Origin: a virus
IMG/VR virus record: IMGVR_UViG_3300017951_000034
Location: 1 to 39,757 of that record
DNA length: 39,757 bases
Reading direction: 5' to 3' (one strand)
The notes beneath the pieces are model-generated. The model searched no databases, had not been told where the DNA came from, and saw only the letters and a list, made by a program, of their open reading frames with translations. Below are positions 19,601 to 27,900 of this stretch, piece by piece. Each line of letters starts with the position of its first letter. Within the stretch, counting starts at the first letter, position 1. Made by a program: the position numbers and the translations under genes.

Positions 19601-19800
19601 TGAGAACCATCACCTTTGAATGAACCAGTAAACGAACCACTAAATGAAGATGCAGTAATACCACCCTCTACATTTAAAGATGTATTAATATCAACCGAAG
19701 ATGTTGATATATTAACCTGCTCTATACCTTGTACATCAATCGAAAGTAAACTTTGACTGACCTGATTTATTCCGTTTGGGTTCTTTCCTCCGTATTCCAT
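10285..19800 (-). CDS. Giant tail fibre with collagen-like array and C-terminal S74 intramolecular chaperone
   Basis: This 3171-residue fibre has the following parts in order. (1) Residues 1-270: beta repeats of the FTGS/GDG...NIP type and a SNVFGDESSDTHQFTGSVLI motif. (2) ~273-710: Gly-Ser-Ser/Gly-Thr-Ser array with inserts such as GPQGPQGNPG. (3) ~710-1100: beta modules starting SNLTFDGTTLNITGNLNV. (4) ~1100-2950: thirteen or more repeats of the YYDxNNTGYYxDPxGTSxL kind. (5) ~3049-3171: a Peptidase_S74 domain with SDMRLK, so the presumed catalytic dyad is Ser3049 and Lys3054. It ends in a Lys/Glu-rich coiled coil. In this family the C-terminal domain trimerises the fibre and then cuts itself off just before the Ser. 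The start has AGAGG close upstream. It follows a 110-aa beta protein after 10 nt. Role: host recognition (inferred from family). Confidence 0.93.
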   Translation of the reverse strand: MEYGGKNPNGINQVSQSLLSIDVQGIEQVNISTSSVDINTSLNVEGGITASSFSGSFTGSFKGDGSQLESIPTTALTGDISRIAEGNATASVSNGTTLEINVNTNIDGIVSASLYRGDGGGLYNVPADAIGDIDRLKSGSAEAVISPNNGLQVNVATDIDNTLDVTGNTTLDSDLSVGNNATITNDLTVGGTITSTELITTFVSSSVIYASGSNVFGDESSDTHQFTGSVLIKDSVVIPVFSSEPAGGQIGQLYYNDTDTNIYRYTSTGWEEAAGTAGTSGTSGTSGTSGSSGSSGSSGSSGSSGSSGVSGTSGSSGSSGSSGSSGSSGSSGSSGSSGSSGSSGSSGTDGSAGTDGSAGSSGSSGSSGSSGSSGSSGSGGSSGSSGSSGSSGSSGTSGSGGSSGIDGPQGPQGNPGTSGSSGSSGSSGSSGEDGAPGTSGSSGSSGSSGSSGSSGSSGIDGVGGESGSSGSSGSSGSSGSSGSSGSSGIDGNPGTSGSSGSSGSSGTSGRDGASGEGGTPGTSGSSGSSGSSGSSGSSGSSGLTGESGSSGSSGSSGSSGSSGSSGSSGSDGSSGSSGSSGSSGTDGAQGVDGDPGTSGSSGSSGSSGSSGSSGTNGSSGSSGTSGTSGSSGSSGTNGSSGSSGTSGTSGSSGSSGSSGSSGSSGSSGSSGSSGSSGTDGSAGSSGSSGSSGSSGSSGSSGTSGSGGTSGLLSLTGNTDNGVITLNGSAPNATVESNLTFDGTTLNITGNLNVTGTQTIVNTETIQLADNIITLNSNFTSGTPSENSGIEVLRGSSATKQFYWKESNDRWYADSTLETDGGFHVKEGIYFTGNNQSTIYTPTADSIKFSTLGVGERYNFGPTGTMTIYGDQIIRTIGGTLTIGNYGGSGTLSFRTAAVERLAIAANGEATFTGVVNATKLNTGHGDNELYAMDQNVRTTDSPTFAGMTLNGTLTLGSNVINDVEDIYLRDRIYHDGNTGTYMQFHATDQWRIVTNNVERLEVNNSAVKVSTTLDVTGRITPDTPADYDQTAVTSLTNAPIYYDEVNVGTTDTFLPAFHMRSRYTSGYRTHMNVGLYKRASAWGDNDTGFYIALGGNDSYPTKYWKFTYGHSIYNSEGYVTTPGSFRSDIFYNWTDTTYRIDGNGSSILRDLELRTNGLRLARNYTNNAIWFNGGTDANHVLWNDYYGGPGGRGAAGSGTLDGMKWNTLQGLHIRGGSGGAYDIAKFWNPSSSTANGHYVQLYANNSEKLRTISTGVRVYGEYQINDSNTQLEEGSGNSLRVRTNSGYVDMGPMNGTYAHFQTDRGNFYFNKRVQFDGGIQAYDTSDYAYFPTYYNWTDTGYYGDFNSTSRLNRIKVSNLYGSSERRFVNPEGGTSTSNAGSTTGAIRIRLPQNRRNSSTMLRMTIKVYEYSTGRSSTFEIGGYNYGPGNWYNIFATQLTDAGRSAFTIRWGDDGSREFITIGETNTTWSYPQVYITEVQTGHSGYSTNWGSGWSVDFVTSISGVEQTRTASLVLTTNNTSNTGDLYGGNAYFYRYYDRDNAAYFTEPASISYMHELRVDDYIRHNGDTNTYILFETDRMYLYAGGRRMMEMDEGTDPDILQLGDSATRTVNQGQLIVGDTTVRYSSGDNTPLVSGLNSSVLHVDGSIQLRNNADALIIGRSTSSFFKDEEIGFGWGGGWYMTEGSLLRVRNNKIVYSTNNADFGTFRRYNNTGYYLNPAAGNTSVALNTNGIINRIGFQTSGDGNNNAVIKAQDYSHWIWQTATDWGIFWAGNDNPYRSYWSSSNPNEFVFIGNGSLRASIDLDNGNTYFGGQVRASIYYDHNTSYYVDPAGTSRLNNLLVTGNRIGFINTSYDAEIRVNDGNPNGAGAEFVFYGDTGSGNAQLTAEVGNFYNQVITRALTDTDNSAYRIEPNSDSRLNNLRVDGTLDLNGPIVAEDYIALDDFYTVPIKSTMTASGTQARTFEIARISMDWNDWNSTGTFEVELHERYFGRGSKKTYMVYWGYYNGYQARLVENRTWGYDYYRVRIGSPVTISGDIRYVPVYVDVRYYAQVDAIIRTNRDVTFTDSTPSRSWAYINQSPGATNISDFSPDTIAYPSMDNAIASSRYYDTNTSYFGDFGSEIRMPYQNGGTMRLRTNTHWDNQSGIDLIGGAGEFRMSSDVGNLNLRVDGWGIFYDYLQSRIFYDLDNSGYRVDPRNTSIMSGLRLDGIDNQASGDDAILWINKPNNNDWGMIVTGNLDYGIDLRMASNHTYGLRLLSGGSESFLLNHDYARHNSDMRSPIYYDWTNTGYYVNPDGYSNMGDIRGTEIYARNWFRNDNSGEGLYNQATGMHWYSTGNRTWRLYGTQSTVEINMATAGNNTRGYLYATNSNEIGLLDSGGSWAIRHQNDNGTYFYSDNGSLEARIGIDTVGASYGTMRVDRRLNGWSGYSIEGRWVFMHDGSSAAGLYNDVNNEWAVLMYRNSWVGLYYNGSRKIETYSGGAYTIGEQRADFYRDRNNSGYYMDPWGFINFGRTSGPVMQITKTGSGGTAGNSVTLLVRNQYGNHSWGITGEFRTEGSGGGDRPSILFSSAMTGTTWSVGYGYADDNFRINQNHGYRNGSWGTARLLIDTGGRVYNYVETRTPFIYDNNDTYYYWDGNGTSRSNVSQAFRFANNYDVSSNTEFGLYFSSGRSTAYAIYREGGGWSYRYPDLRIAFHTGIKFGANASYNGMRFYNDYNMATQVMSVNNSTDPLGTNNVYVNYNLQAGDSLRAPVFYDSNNTGYYFDGASGHSTRFEGANARTMAWLGQPGHTRDSGEYYRARPRITGDTNYWTGAYGWGRQDFTTAVADWGSGFIDTWSNPGNQPSGTSHWVGIQSYHYSNGSSRYGWQMVGGPITNLRFRSTWGGFRGWRTIPVLDENNGNGGAMYAGSYYDANDTGYYCNPNGTSQLRYVLANDWFRPQGATGVYFQSYGYGLWAVGAQGGQYGNVSTYGGGVNGWEGWSISGRAVFMHNGSSSTGIYNDVNNEWMIYGIHNSYMEIDYNGSWKGRAESWGWRVNGDMRASSNVIAYYSDMRLKDKEGDIENALEKVGKLNGFYYRNNKEANLIGYEGRELQVGLSAQDVKSILPEIVKPAPLAESLGYDYMTIQYDKVVPLLVNAINEQKEIVDSQKEEIEYLKSELSEMKEMLKQLLKK
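10990..16430 (-). repeat. Array of about thirteen YYD/GYY fibre repeats in the 3171-aa fibre
   Basis: Recurrent units share an aromatic-Tyr-Asp, a short Asn/Asp/Thr turn, Gly-Tyr-Tyr, Asp/Asn-Pro and a Ser/Thr-x-Leu strand (for example IYYDHNTSYYVDPAGTSRL). Spacing varies from roughly 60 to 250 residues because beta-rich segments are inserted between them. The motif is typical of long fibres of marine phages; its structure is unknown to me. Confidence 0.8.
17668..18982 (-). repeat. Gly-Ser-Ser/Gly-Thr-Ser array of the 3171-aa fibre
   Basis: About 435 residues of Gly-X-Y triplets, mostly GSS and GTS, are broken by short segments with Asp, Pro, Gln or Glu such as GIDGPQGPQGNPG and GEDGAPG. The pattern produces long open shadow frames on both strands, which are not genes. 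Codons are scrambled (Ser from both AGY and TCN), so the DNA is not a simple exact repeat. Confidence 0.93.
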
Positions 19801-19810
19801 TAACCTCTAT

Positions 19811-20143
19811 TTATGATATCTCTAATACTGAAACAATTACATCTGCCGAACTATTTACATTAGATGTTACTGTCATTGAATCATTTGCTTCCAAAACTAC
19901 TTTTTGGTCACCACCTACTAAAACAGCAGATGAACCATTTGGGATAACTGCACCTTTTACTAAATATTTAGTAACTCCAGCAGAGTTATCAGTTACTTGT
20001 ACATCTACATAAATATTTTGAGATACAATATTTGCCACATTTACACCAATCACGGTAGTTGATGTAGCAGCCGGAGTTGTATAAACATTTAATCCACCCG
20101 TTCCTGCAGGGCCTTTTATACTATTTTTAAATGTATTTGCCAT
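19811..20143 (-). CDS. Small beta-structured protein upstream of the 3171-aa fibre (adaptor candidate)
   Basis: This 110-residue protein is predicted to be almost all beta. It has an N-terminal strand with VYTTPAATSTTVIGVNVAN, a middle strand IYVDVQVTD, then GAVIPNGSSAVLVGGDQKVV and a C-terminal pair MTVTSNVNSSADVIVSVLE. It has no Cys, no signal peptide and no membrane segment. The 286-aa protein encoded just upstream of the other giant fibre has the same beginning and end with an insert in between, so both belong to one family. AGGA lies 7 nt before the ATG, inside the end of the previous gene. It ends 10 nt before the fibre start. Position suggests a fibre attachment, decoration or chaperone role, which is inference. 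The family is common among marine phage virion proteins to my memory. Confidence 0.75.
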   Translation of the reverse strand: MANTFKNSIKGPAGTGGLNVYTTPAATSTTVIGVNVANIVSQNIYVDVQVTDNSAGVTKYLVKGAVIPNGSSAVLVGGDQKVVLEANDSMTVTSNVNSSADVIVSVLEIS

Positions 20144-20147
20144 ATTT

Positions 20148-20480
20148 TTATCCTAATGCTATTGAGAATGCTAATGCAGAATCTAAAACATCTACACCAT
20201 CAACTGTAAATGAATTACCTTCTGTTATATTAACCGAACCACTAACTTCAACAGAACCACTATTAATTATATTAGTGATTCCTTCTGAATTTGTTGTACC
20301 AACTGTTAAAGTTTCTCTAATTGTTAAATCACCAAATTCTGCCTGTTCAACCGTAATATCACCAACAAACGAACCGCTAAGTGAACCAGTAAATGAACCA
20401 GTAAATGAACCACTTAATTCAGCATATGCCGATGGAGCTTGGGTAATCGAACCAGAAAAACTTGGGCCATCTATTCTCAT
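20148..20480 (-). CDS. Short fibre-like protein with FTGS repeats
   Basis: This 110-residue protein has a SGSFTGSFTGSLSGSFVGD segment (~23-41), then alternating short strands such as FGDLTIRETLTVGTTNSEGI and SGSVEVSGSVNITEGNSF. It resembles the N-terminal repeats of both giant fibres, shrunk to one or two units, with no glycine array and no C-terminal domain. AAGGA lies 7 nt before the ATG, and the start at 20480 follows a 38-nt gap. It ends 4 nt before the start of the 110-aa beta protein. It may be a small tail/fibre protein or a remnant of a larger fibre; its complete start signal and intact frame favour a functional gene. Confidence 0.7.
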   Translation of the reverse strand: MRIDGPSFSGSITQAPSAYAELSGSFTGSFTGSLSGSFVGDITVEQAEFGDLTIRETLTVGTTNSEGITNIINSGSVEVSGSVNITEGNSFTVDGVDVLDSALAFSIALG

Positions 20481-20518
20481 AATAAATCCTTATTTGATAT
20501 AAATATTAAGTTTTTTGT

Positions 20519-20977
20519 TTATGAGGGTTTTGTTGGCCATGTAATATTATATGGGTCTGATTGATTTGTTATATCTCGAAGTGATTGTCTATATGTTTGC
20601 CAATCAGTTAAAGAAGAACCTGTTATCGGTGAATCTTGGAATTGTGTCCAATCTGATTCAGCTAATAAAGTATTTCGTGTACTTCTTACTTCAGACCATT
20701 TAATTTCTTTTCTTTTATTTATAGTTTCTTCGTTTGCATCACTCACTTCGTATGTCTGTACATAAATAGAGCCAGATAAAGTTGGTGTTATCTCAACTAC
20801 ATCTTTAGTGTCATCATTATCATATCCACTATCTTTAAGTTCAACTTTATATACACCAAAAGTTTCTAATAAACTATCCGATATTGTAGATGGAAAGCTT
20901 ATATTCCGATTATCCAACTTTAATTGTTGAATTGAATATGGGTAAGTTATATTTGAGCCTGAAACTTTTAGATACAT
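20519..20977 (-). CDS. Phage tail assembly chaperone-domain protein (fibre-associated)
   Basis: This 152-residue protein carries at its C-terminus (~93-152) the pattern of the phage tail assembly chaperone family (Phage_tail_APC). It reads RSTRNTLLAESDWTQFQD, then SSLTDWQTYRQSLRDITNQ, then ITWPTKPS. The N-terminal ~85 residues form a separate beta-rich part (MYLKVSGSNITYPYSIQQLK). Proteins of this family are usually encoded next to fibre genes and are thought to help fibre or tail assembly. The gene starts 6 nt after the stop of the LRR gene without a visible Shine-Dalgarno, so it is probably coupled to it. A likely partner is the LRR protein or the 3171-aa fibre, but which one cannot be told from sequence. 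Confidence 0.8.
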   Translation of the reverse strand: MYLKVSGSNITYPYSIQQLKLDNRNISFPSTISDSLLETFGVYKVELKDSGYDNDDTKDVVEITPTLSGSIYVQTYEVSDANEETINKRKEIKWSEVRSTRNTLLAESDWTQFQDSPITGSSLTDWQTYRQSLRDITNQSDPYNITWPTKPS

Positions 20978-20983
20978 AATATT

Positions 20984-21907
20984 TTATTTAAATGTTGAAG
21001 GTATTGATGCAAAATTTGTTAATCCATTACAAAATGCAAAACAATCAGTACCAACCGGAGATGAAGTTCTTTCCCAAATCTCATCACCACTCGGTGTATC
21101 GGTTGGAGTTGTTCCACCAAGTTGATTTGCAGTAGTTGCCATATTAAATGCATTAGCAAATGTTGTAACTTGTTGGTTATTTGTAAAGAAATTATCTGGT
21201 ATTGCAGTTAAAGCCCTGCAGTTTCTGAATACTGATGAAAAGTTTGCAACTATTTGATTATTATCAAACAATCCATCAGGAATTGATGTTAGTGCTAAAC
21301 ATGCATTAAATGTACCAGAAAATGAGGTTACCTGTGTATTATTATCGAACAATCCAGTTGGGATTGATGATACACCTGTACAGAATACAAATGTATCTAC
21401 AAATGATTTAACATTTGATGAATAACTAAACAAGCCAGATGGAATTGATGTTATTCCGGTTTGTCTAAATGTTGAATCAAATCTTAAAACTGTATTTAAT
21501 CCCTCATTTAGGGTTGCAACACCACTATTATTTGGGATATATGTTAAGTTATTACATCCATAAAAATCTATTTGTTCAAATTCAACCACACCCCAATCAT
21601 CAATAGTTCGATATAATCCTTTATATGATGAATTATTATTTACATTAAATCCAGGGCAATATCCATTGACTATAATTTGATATGTCCCTGCAGTTGAATA
21701 TGTATGAAATCGATTGGATGATGCTGCCGATGTTATTGTTGTAGTACTACTACTATCACCCCAATCAACTGTTATATTTGGTTGTTTTCCATTTGGTGAA
21801 GTTAATGGTAACTCATATAGAGTATTTGCCCCACCGGTCTGTATTGTAAATTTAAAAGGTCTCACTTGTCCTGCTTCTATTGAAATTAATCTTCTTGCTA
21901 TACTCAT
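20984..21907 (-). CDS. PKD-like plus BspA-type leucine-rich-repeat virion protein
   Basis: In this 307-residue protein residues ~15-95 look like a PKD-type beta sandwich, with the diagnostic VDWGDSSSTTT and FHTYSTAGTYQIIV. Residues ~115-305 are BspA-type leucine-rich repeats of about 25 residues, with the unit C-x-x-L-T-S-I-P-x-G-L-F-D-N-N-x-x-V-T-S-F. At least four clear copies are followed by a longer break (GDEIWERTSSPVGTDCFAF) and a final partial repeat. Bacterial BspA repeats bind host proteins or surfaces; in phages such genes sit among fibre genes and are good receptor-binding candidates. There is no signal peptide, so it is not a secreted lipoprotein. It follows the 3584-aa fibre after 9 nt, without a clear Shine-Dalgarno. 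Confidence 0.85.
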   Translation of the reverse strand: MSIARRLISIEAGQVRPFKFTIQTGGANTLYELPLTSPNGKQPNITVDWGDSSSTTTITSAASSNRFHTYSTAGTYQIIVNGYCPGFNVNNNSSYKGLYRTIDDWGVVEFEQIDFYGCNNLTYIPNNSGVATLNEGLNTVLRFDSTFRQTGITSIPSGLFSYSSNVKSFVDTFVFCTGVSSIPTGLFDNNTQVTSFSGTFNACLALTSIPDGLFDNNQIVANFSSVFRNCRALTAIPDNFFTNNQQVTTFANAFNMATTANQLGGTTPTDTPSGDEIWERTSSPVGTDCFAFCNGLTNFASIPSTFK

Positions 21908-21916
21908 AACTATTCA

Positions 21917-24900
21917 TCAACTTACATTATTCGCACTCAAGAATCCATAATATGTAATTCCACCATCATAAGTATAGAATACTAATATATCTTTTCCACT
22001 CGTTGTTAGTGTAGGTGCTGCACCATTTGCCCACTCTATATTTGCAGGCCATTGAACTGTTGCACCACTACCTCCATCTTCTAATAATAATGTAAATCCA
22101 ATTGCACGAGGACCATTTGGTGGATTTGAAATATTAAGTGTTGTAATATTTCCTGTTCTATTAATTCTGAAATTATTTGCAGTTTCTAAATTAATAGTCA
22201 CTGTTCCACTTGCATTTCCTATGTTGTTATAGTTTTCATGGAATCTTGTAGAGAATGTAGCATCACTTACATCTAAATCACCCGTTATATCTAATAAGTT
22301 ACCATCAAATGTTAAATTAGCCTCTGCAGTTGCAGTTCCATCACCATCTGCAGTAAGAACTCTATCTGCACCATCGGTTGCTATTTCTATTGCACCATCA
22401 ACACCAGATGAACCACTCGAACCACTTGTACCAGATGAACCTGCTGAACCATCCGTACCCGCACCAGAAGTACCACTACTTCCACTTGAGCCACTTGAAC
22501 CAGATGAACCAAATAGAGTACCATCTAAACCAGAAGTACCACTTGAACCACTTGAACCACTTGAACCACCTAAACCAGATGTACCCGATGAACCCGATGT
22601 GCCAGAAGTACCTGAAGAACCAAATAAAGTTCCATCCAATCCACTTGTACCAGAAGTACCCGAAGTACCAGCAGAGCCCGTTGAACCATCAGTACCATTA
22701 GCTCCACTTGTTCCACTACTTCCACTTGTTCCAGAAGTACCACTTGAACCAAATAAAGTTCCATCCAATCCACTTGTACCACTCGTACCACTTGAACCAG
22801 CAGAACCATCAGTACCAGCACCAGAAGTACCACTTGAACCAGATGTACCACTCGTACCACTTGAACCAAAGAATGTACCATCTACACCATCGGTTCCAGA
22901 TATACCACTTGTACCAGATGTACCAGCACTTCCACTTTCTCCACTCGTACCACTCGTGCCTGAAGTTCCACTTGTACCACTACTTCCAAATAAAGTACCA
23001 TCTAAACCAGAAGTTCCAGATGTTCCAGCCGTACCTGTTGTACCACCAGTACCCGATGTACCACTTGTACCAGATGTACCAGATGTACCCGAAGAACCAA
23101 AGAAAGTACCATCAGCACCACTCGTTCCACTTGTACCCGATGTACCACTTGTTCCACTTATACCACTTGTACCAGATGTACCACTTGAACCAATACCACT
23201 CGTACCACTCGTGCCCGAAGTTCCAGATGTTCCAAAGAAAGTACCATCAATACCACTCGTACCCGATGAACCAGATGAACCAGATGTTCCTGCACCAGAA
23301 GTACCCGAAGTTCCACTACTTCCGCTTGTACCACTTGAACCAAAGAATGTACCATCTAACCCAGAAGTACCCGAAGTTCCACTTGTGCCCGAAGTACCCG
23401 ATGTACCAGCACCACTTGTTCCACTCGTACCACTACTTCCACTACTTCCAAAGAAAGTACCATCTACACCACTTGTACCCGAAGTTCCTGCTGTACCAGA
23501 TACACCCGAAGTTCCACTAATTCCACTCGTTCCACTCGTACCACTTGAACCACTACTTCCAGCAAATGTACCATCTACACCGCTCGTACCCGATGTACCA
23601 TCAGAACCAATACCACTTGTACCCGAACTGCCACTCGAGCCCGATGTACCAGAACTTCCACTCGTTCCACTCGTTCCACTTGTACCACTACTTCCGAAGA
23701 AAGTACCATCTTGACCACTCGTACCAGAAGTTCCCGATGAACCACTTGCACCACTCGTACCACTTGAACCTGCAGCTCCATCAACACCAGATGTTCCACT
23801 TGAACCAGATGAACCAAAGAATGTACCATCTAAACCAGATGTTCCACTACTTCCACTCGTACCCGAAGTTCCACTCGAACCACCAGTTCCATCAGTTCCA
23901 CTTGAGCCAGATGTTCCTGATGTTCCTGAGCTACCACTTGTTCCTACTGAACCAGATGTTCCACTTGTTCCACTTGAGCCAGTAATACCACTTGTTCCAC
24001 TACTTCCACTTGAACCAGATGTTCCACTTGTTCCACTCGTACCACTACTTCCTTCTGCAGATGTACCACTTGAACCACTTGTTCCACTTGAGCCACTCGT
24101 ACCACTACTTCCACTTGAACCACTCGTGCCAGATGAACCACTACTTCCACTTGTTCCACTTGTACCACTTGAGCCAGATGAACCAGATGAACCTGCAGAA
24201 CCAGAAGTTCCTTGTGCACCAGATGTACCAGATGTACCACTACTTCCTTCGGCCGAAGTACCACTCGAACCTGCCGAACCACTACTTCCAGATGTACCGG
24301 ATGAACCAGATGTTCCGCTTGTTCCTGAGCTACCACTTATTCCACTCGTACCACTTGTACCACTACTTCCACTTGAGCCAGAAGTTCCACTACTTCCACT
24401 CGTACCACTTGTACCAGATGTACCCGAAGTTCCGGCAGTTCCACTTGTACCAGAAGTACCCGATGTGCCTGAAGTTCCACTTGTACCCGATGTTCCGTTC
24501 GTTCCACTCGTTCCACTTGTACCGCTTGTACCCGAAGTACCTGCTGAACCAGTTGTTCCACTACTTCCACTCGTACCAGATGTTCCACTCGTTCCACTTG
24601 TACCGGCTGAACCACTTGAACCTTGTGCACCCGAAGTACCACTTGTTCCACTCGTTCCTGCAGTACCCGTTGTTCCACTTGTTCCACTACTTCCACTTGA
24701 GCCACTCGTACCACTTGTACCACTCGTACCTGCAGAACCAGATGAACCAGTTTCACCATCTTGACCACTTGTACCACTTGAACCTGCAGAACCTGTTGAA
24801 CCAGAAGAACCACTTGAGCCAGAACTTCCAGAACTACCACTTGTACCACTTGAGCCACTGCTTCCACTCGAACCACTTGAACCAGATGAACCACTACTTC

Positions 24901-27900
24901 CACTTGAGCCAGATGAACCAGATGAACCATCCGAACCACTTGAGCCTGAACTGCCCGATGAACCACTTGAGCCAGATGAACCACTTGAGCCAGATGAACC
25001 AGATGAACCAGAAGTTCCACTTGCACCAGATGAACCAGATGAACCAGAAGTTCCACTTGTACCATGCTTGTCAACAATCTCAATAGTTCCAATCATTGAT
25101 GCATGGTTTACACATTGGTAAACTATACTATCCGGTGCATCTTCAGGTACTCTGTATTCAATTAATACTGATGTACTATGTTTTCCATTTGTTGGGTCAT
25201 TGTTTGTTGTACCAGGAACTGCTGTTGTACTTTCACTTGCCAATCTTAATGCAAATGGATGAGATGAACTCACACCACTAACATCAAAATAATAAAGTTC
25301 TCCCCTTACAACAGTTAGTGTTGGGAAGTTTCCAGCATATCCATCAAATGAATAATTAAATCCATCTTGATTTACTATATATAATCTACCACCTTCTCTA
25401 CCAGCAGTACCTGATGTTCCACTCGTTCCCGAAGTACCACTTGTACCAGAAGTTCCACTTGTACCACTTGTACCGGAAGTTCCGGCAGAACCAGTTGTAC
25501 CACTTGAACCACTACTTCCACTTGAACCACTTGAACCACTACTTCCACTCGAACCACTTGTTCCACTTGAGCCTGATGTACCAGATGTTCCACTTGTTCC
25601 ACTCGTTCCAGAAGTTCCAGCAGTTCCACTTGAGCCTGATGTTCCTGAAGTTCCACTTGTGCCCGAAGTACCACTCGTTCCACTCGTACCCGAAGTGCCC
25701 GATGTTCCTCCACTACCAGATGTTCCACTTGTTCCAGATGTACCGGATGTACCAGATGTACCAGATGTACCAGATGTACCTCCACTACCAGATGTTCCAC
25801 TTGTACCTGCAGAGCCAGTTGAACCACTTGTACCACTTGTACCAGATGAACCACTTGAGCCACGAGTTCCACTTGTACCACTTGTACCACTTACTGCAGT
25901 TACTGGTCTTGTTTCTATTCTATTTGTAGTTTCATTTAATACTAATACTGTATCTGATGTTCCTTCTTCTAATCCAAAGAATTCTACACTACCAGTTACA
26001 CCTAAACTACCAGTTATTTCTAATCTACCTTCAAATGATGCAGTTCCCGTATTTGGTAAGAAATTCTCTCCAACAAAATCACCAGCATTTAATGCAAATG
26101 ACGCGGTTGCTGCATAAGATGATGAAAGTACAGTCATCGATGCAGTTTGGTCATTTTTCACATAATCTTCAGCAGATACAGCATTTATAGCATAAGATGC
26201 AGATAATGCATATGATGCAGATAAAACTGTCATCGAAGCCGTTTGGTCTGTTCTTACAAATAATGAAGTGTCAAAATCACCGGCATTGATTGCAAATGAC
26301 GCAGTTTCGGCAAATGAGGCCGAAAGTACAGTCATCGATGCAGTTTGGTCATTTCTTACATAGTTATCTAAATTTGCAAGTTCTGCTAATGAAGCAGAAT
26401 CAAACCCTAATATGTTTGATGCAGTTGCAGCATTTTTTGCAAATTCTGCATATGATGCAGAAAGTACCGTTCCCACTACATCAGAACCTTGAACAAATCC
26501 AGATAATCTACCACCAGTACCAATTACTGCCTGACCACTTGTCAATCCACTAAATGTTACTCTGACTGATGAACTATTGATTGATTCTATTGCCTGTGGA
26601 ATAATCATTCCATTTGAACCAGTTTCATAAATCTGAACAACAGGATAATCTATTCCGAAATTATGTTGGAAAGTTACTTGAGTTACATCAGAGAATGGGA
26701 ATACTGCAGTATCACCAAATTGTGTTACAGGTCTAAACTTATTTGCATCAGCATCGAATACTAAAATATCTAAATCATCTGGTATATCAATTCCTTGATT
26801 TTCACCTTGATATGGTCCTACAAACGATGAAGTAATTCTTGGTGTAAATACTTCAGTTCTTGCAAATATTTTAGATGCACTAATATCATTTTTGAAATCA
26901 ACATTACCAAAGAATGTTGAACCACTCTCTATTGAAGTTACTACAAATCCATCATCAGGATTTGTTGATGCAGTTACCGAACCACTTAAAATTCTACTTT
27001 GGTCTAAACCTTCAATTGCATCAGCAGGAATATTAAATAATCCTTCACCACTACCACTAAAGAATCCACTACCCGATGGAATTGTTATATTACCTTCAAA
27101 TGTTGAACCACTAAATGGAGAGAATACTTTAAATCCACCAATTGGGTCAACTGATGCACTAATACCACCACTAATGATAAGAGGTAATGATAAATCTTCT
27201 AATGCCTCAGCAGGGATATTGAACAATCCACCACCATCACCAACGAATAATGTACCACTAATTTGATTGTTTACAACTAAACCATCATCAGGTGATACAA
27301 CTGCTTGAGTAGCACCAGAAATAATTCTATCTAATTGTAAATCTTCAAGTGCATCAAGAGGAATGTTATAAAGTCCACTACCATCACCACGATAGACTGA
27401 TGCCGAGATTGATTCTGAAATATAAACCGAACCACTAAATTCCGAAGTTACTGCCCCACCTACATTATCAAATACTCTGAAGAATCCATCTTCAGAAACT
27501 GATGCTGAAACTGAACCTGTGAATATTTTTGATGAATCAATTGCTAAATTTGCAATATCAATATTAGTAATACCACTACCATCACCAGTAATAATACCAC
27601 CGACATTCAGAGATTCGGATACATTAAGTGAACCACTTAAAGATGTAAGTACACTCGCAGTAACACCTTGGTCAAATACTTTAAATTCGTTATCTACTAA
27701 TGATGCGGTTGCAGACCCACTCTCTAATCTATCTAATTTAAGTGCTAAGTTTGCAATTGAAATATTTGTAATACCACTACCATCACCACTAATTACACCA
27801 TCATCAACACTAAATGAACCAGTAACATTAACCGAACCAGTAAATTGTGAACCACTCACTTTGGATGTTACAATAAATGTATCACCACTTTGAACCGATG

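Noticed and set aside
10285-21907. Diversity-generating retroelement target in the fibre or LRR gene
   Set aside because: No reverse transcriptase gene and no template-like near-repeat of a fibre end were seen in the window; not testable beyond it.
22599-23714. Plus-strand 371-codon frame rich in Pro-Val-Pro-Glu
   Set aside because: It is the antisense shadow of the Gly-Thr-Ser array of the minus-strand fibre; the low-complexity composition follows from the triplet repeat.
23992-25086. Plus-strand 364-codon frame and minus-strand Val/Gln/His frames over the same stretch
   Set aside because: These are further frames kept open only because the repeat lacks stop codons in them; no start signals and no family resemblance.
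17668-25890. CRISPR array or simple-sequence repeat locus
   Set aside because: The repeats are in-frame Gly-X-Y codons without constant spacers or conserved DNA repeat units.
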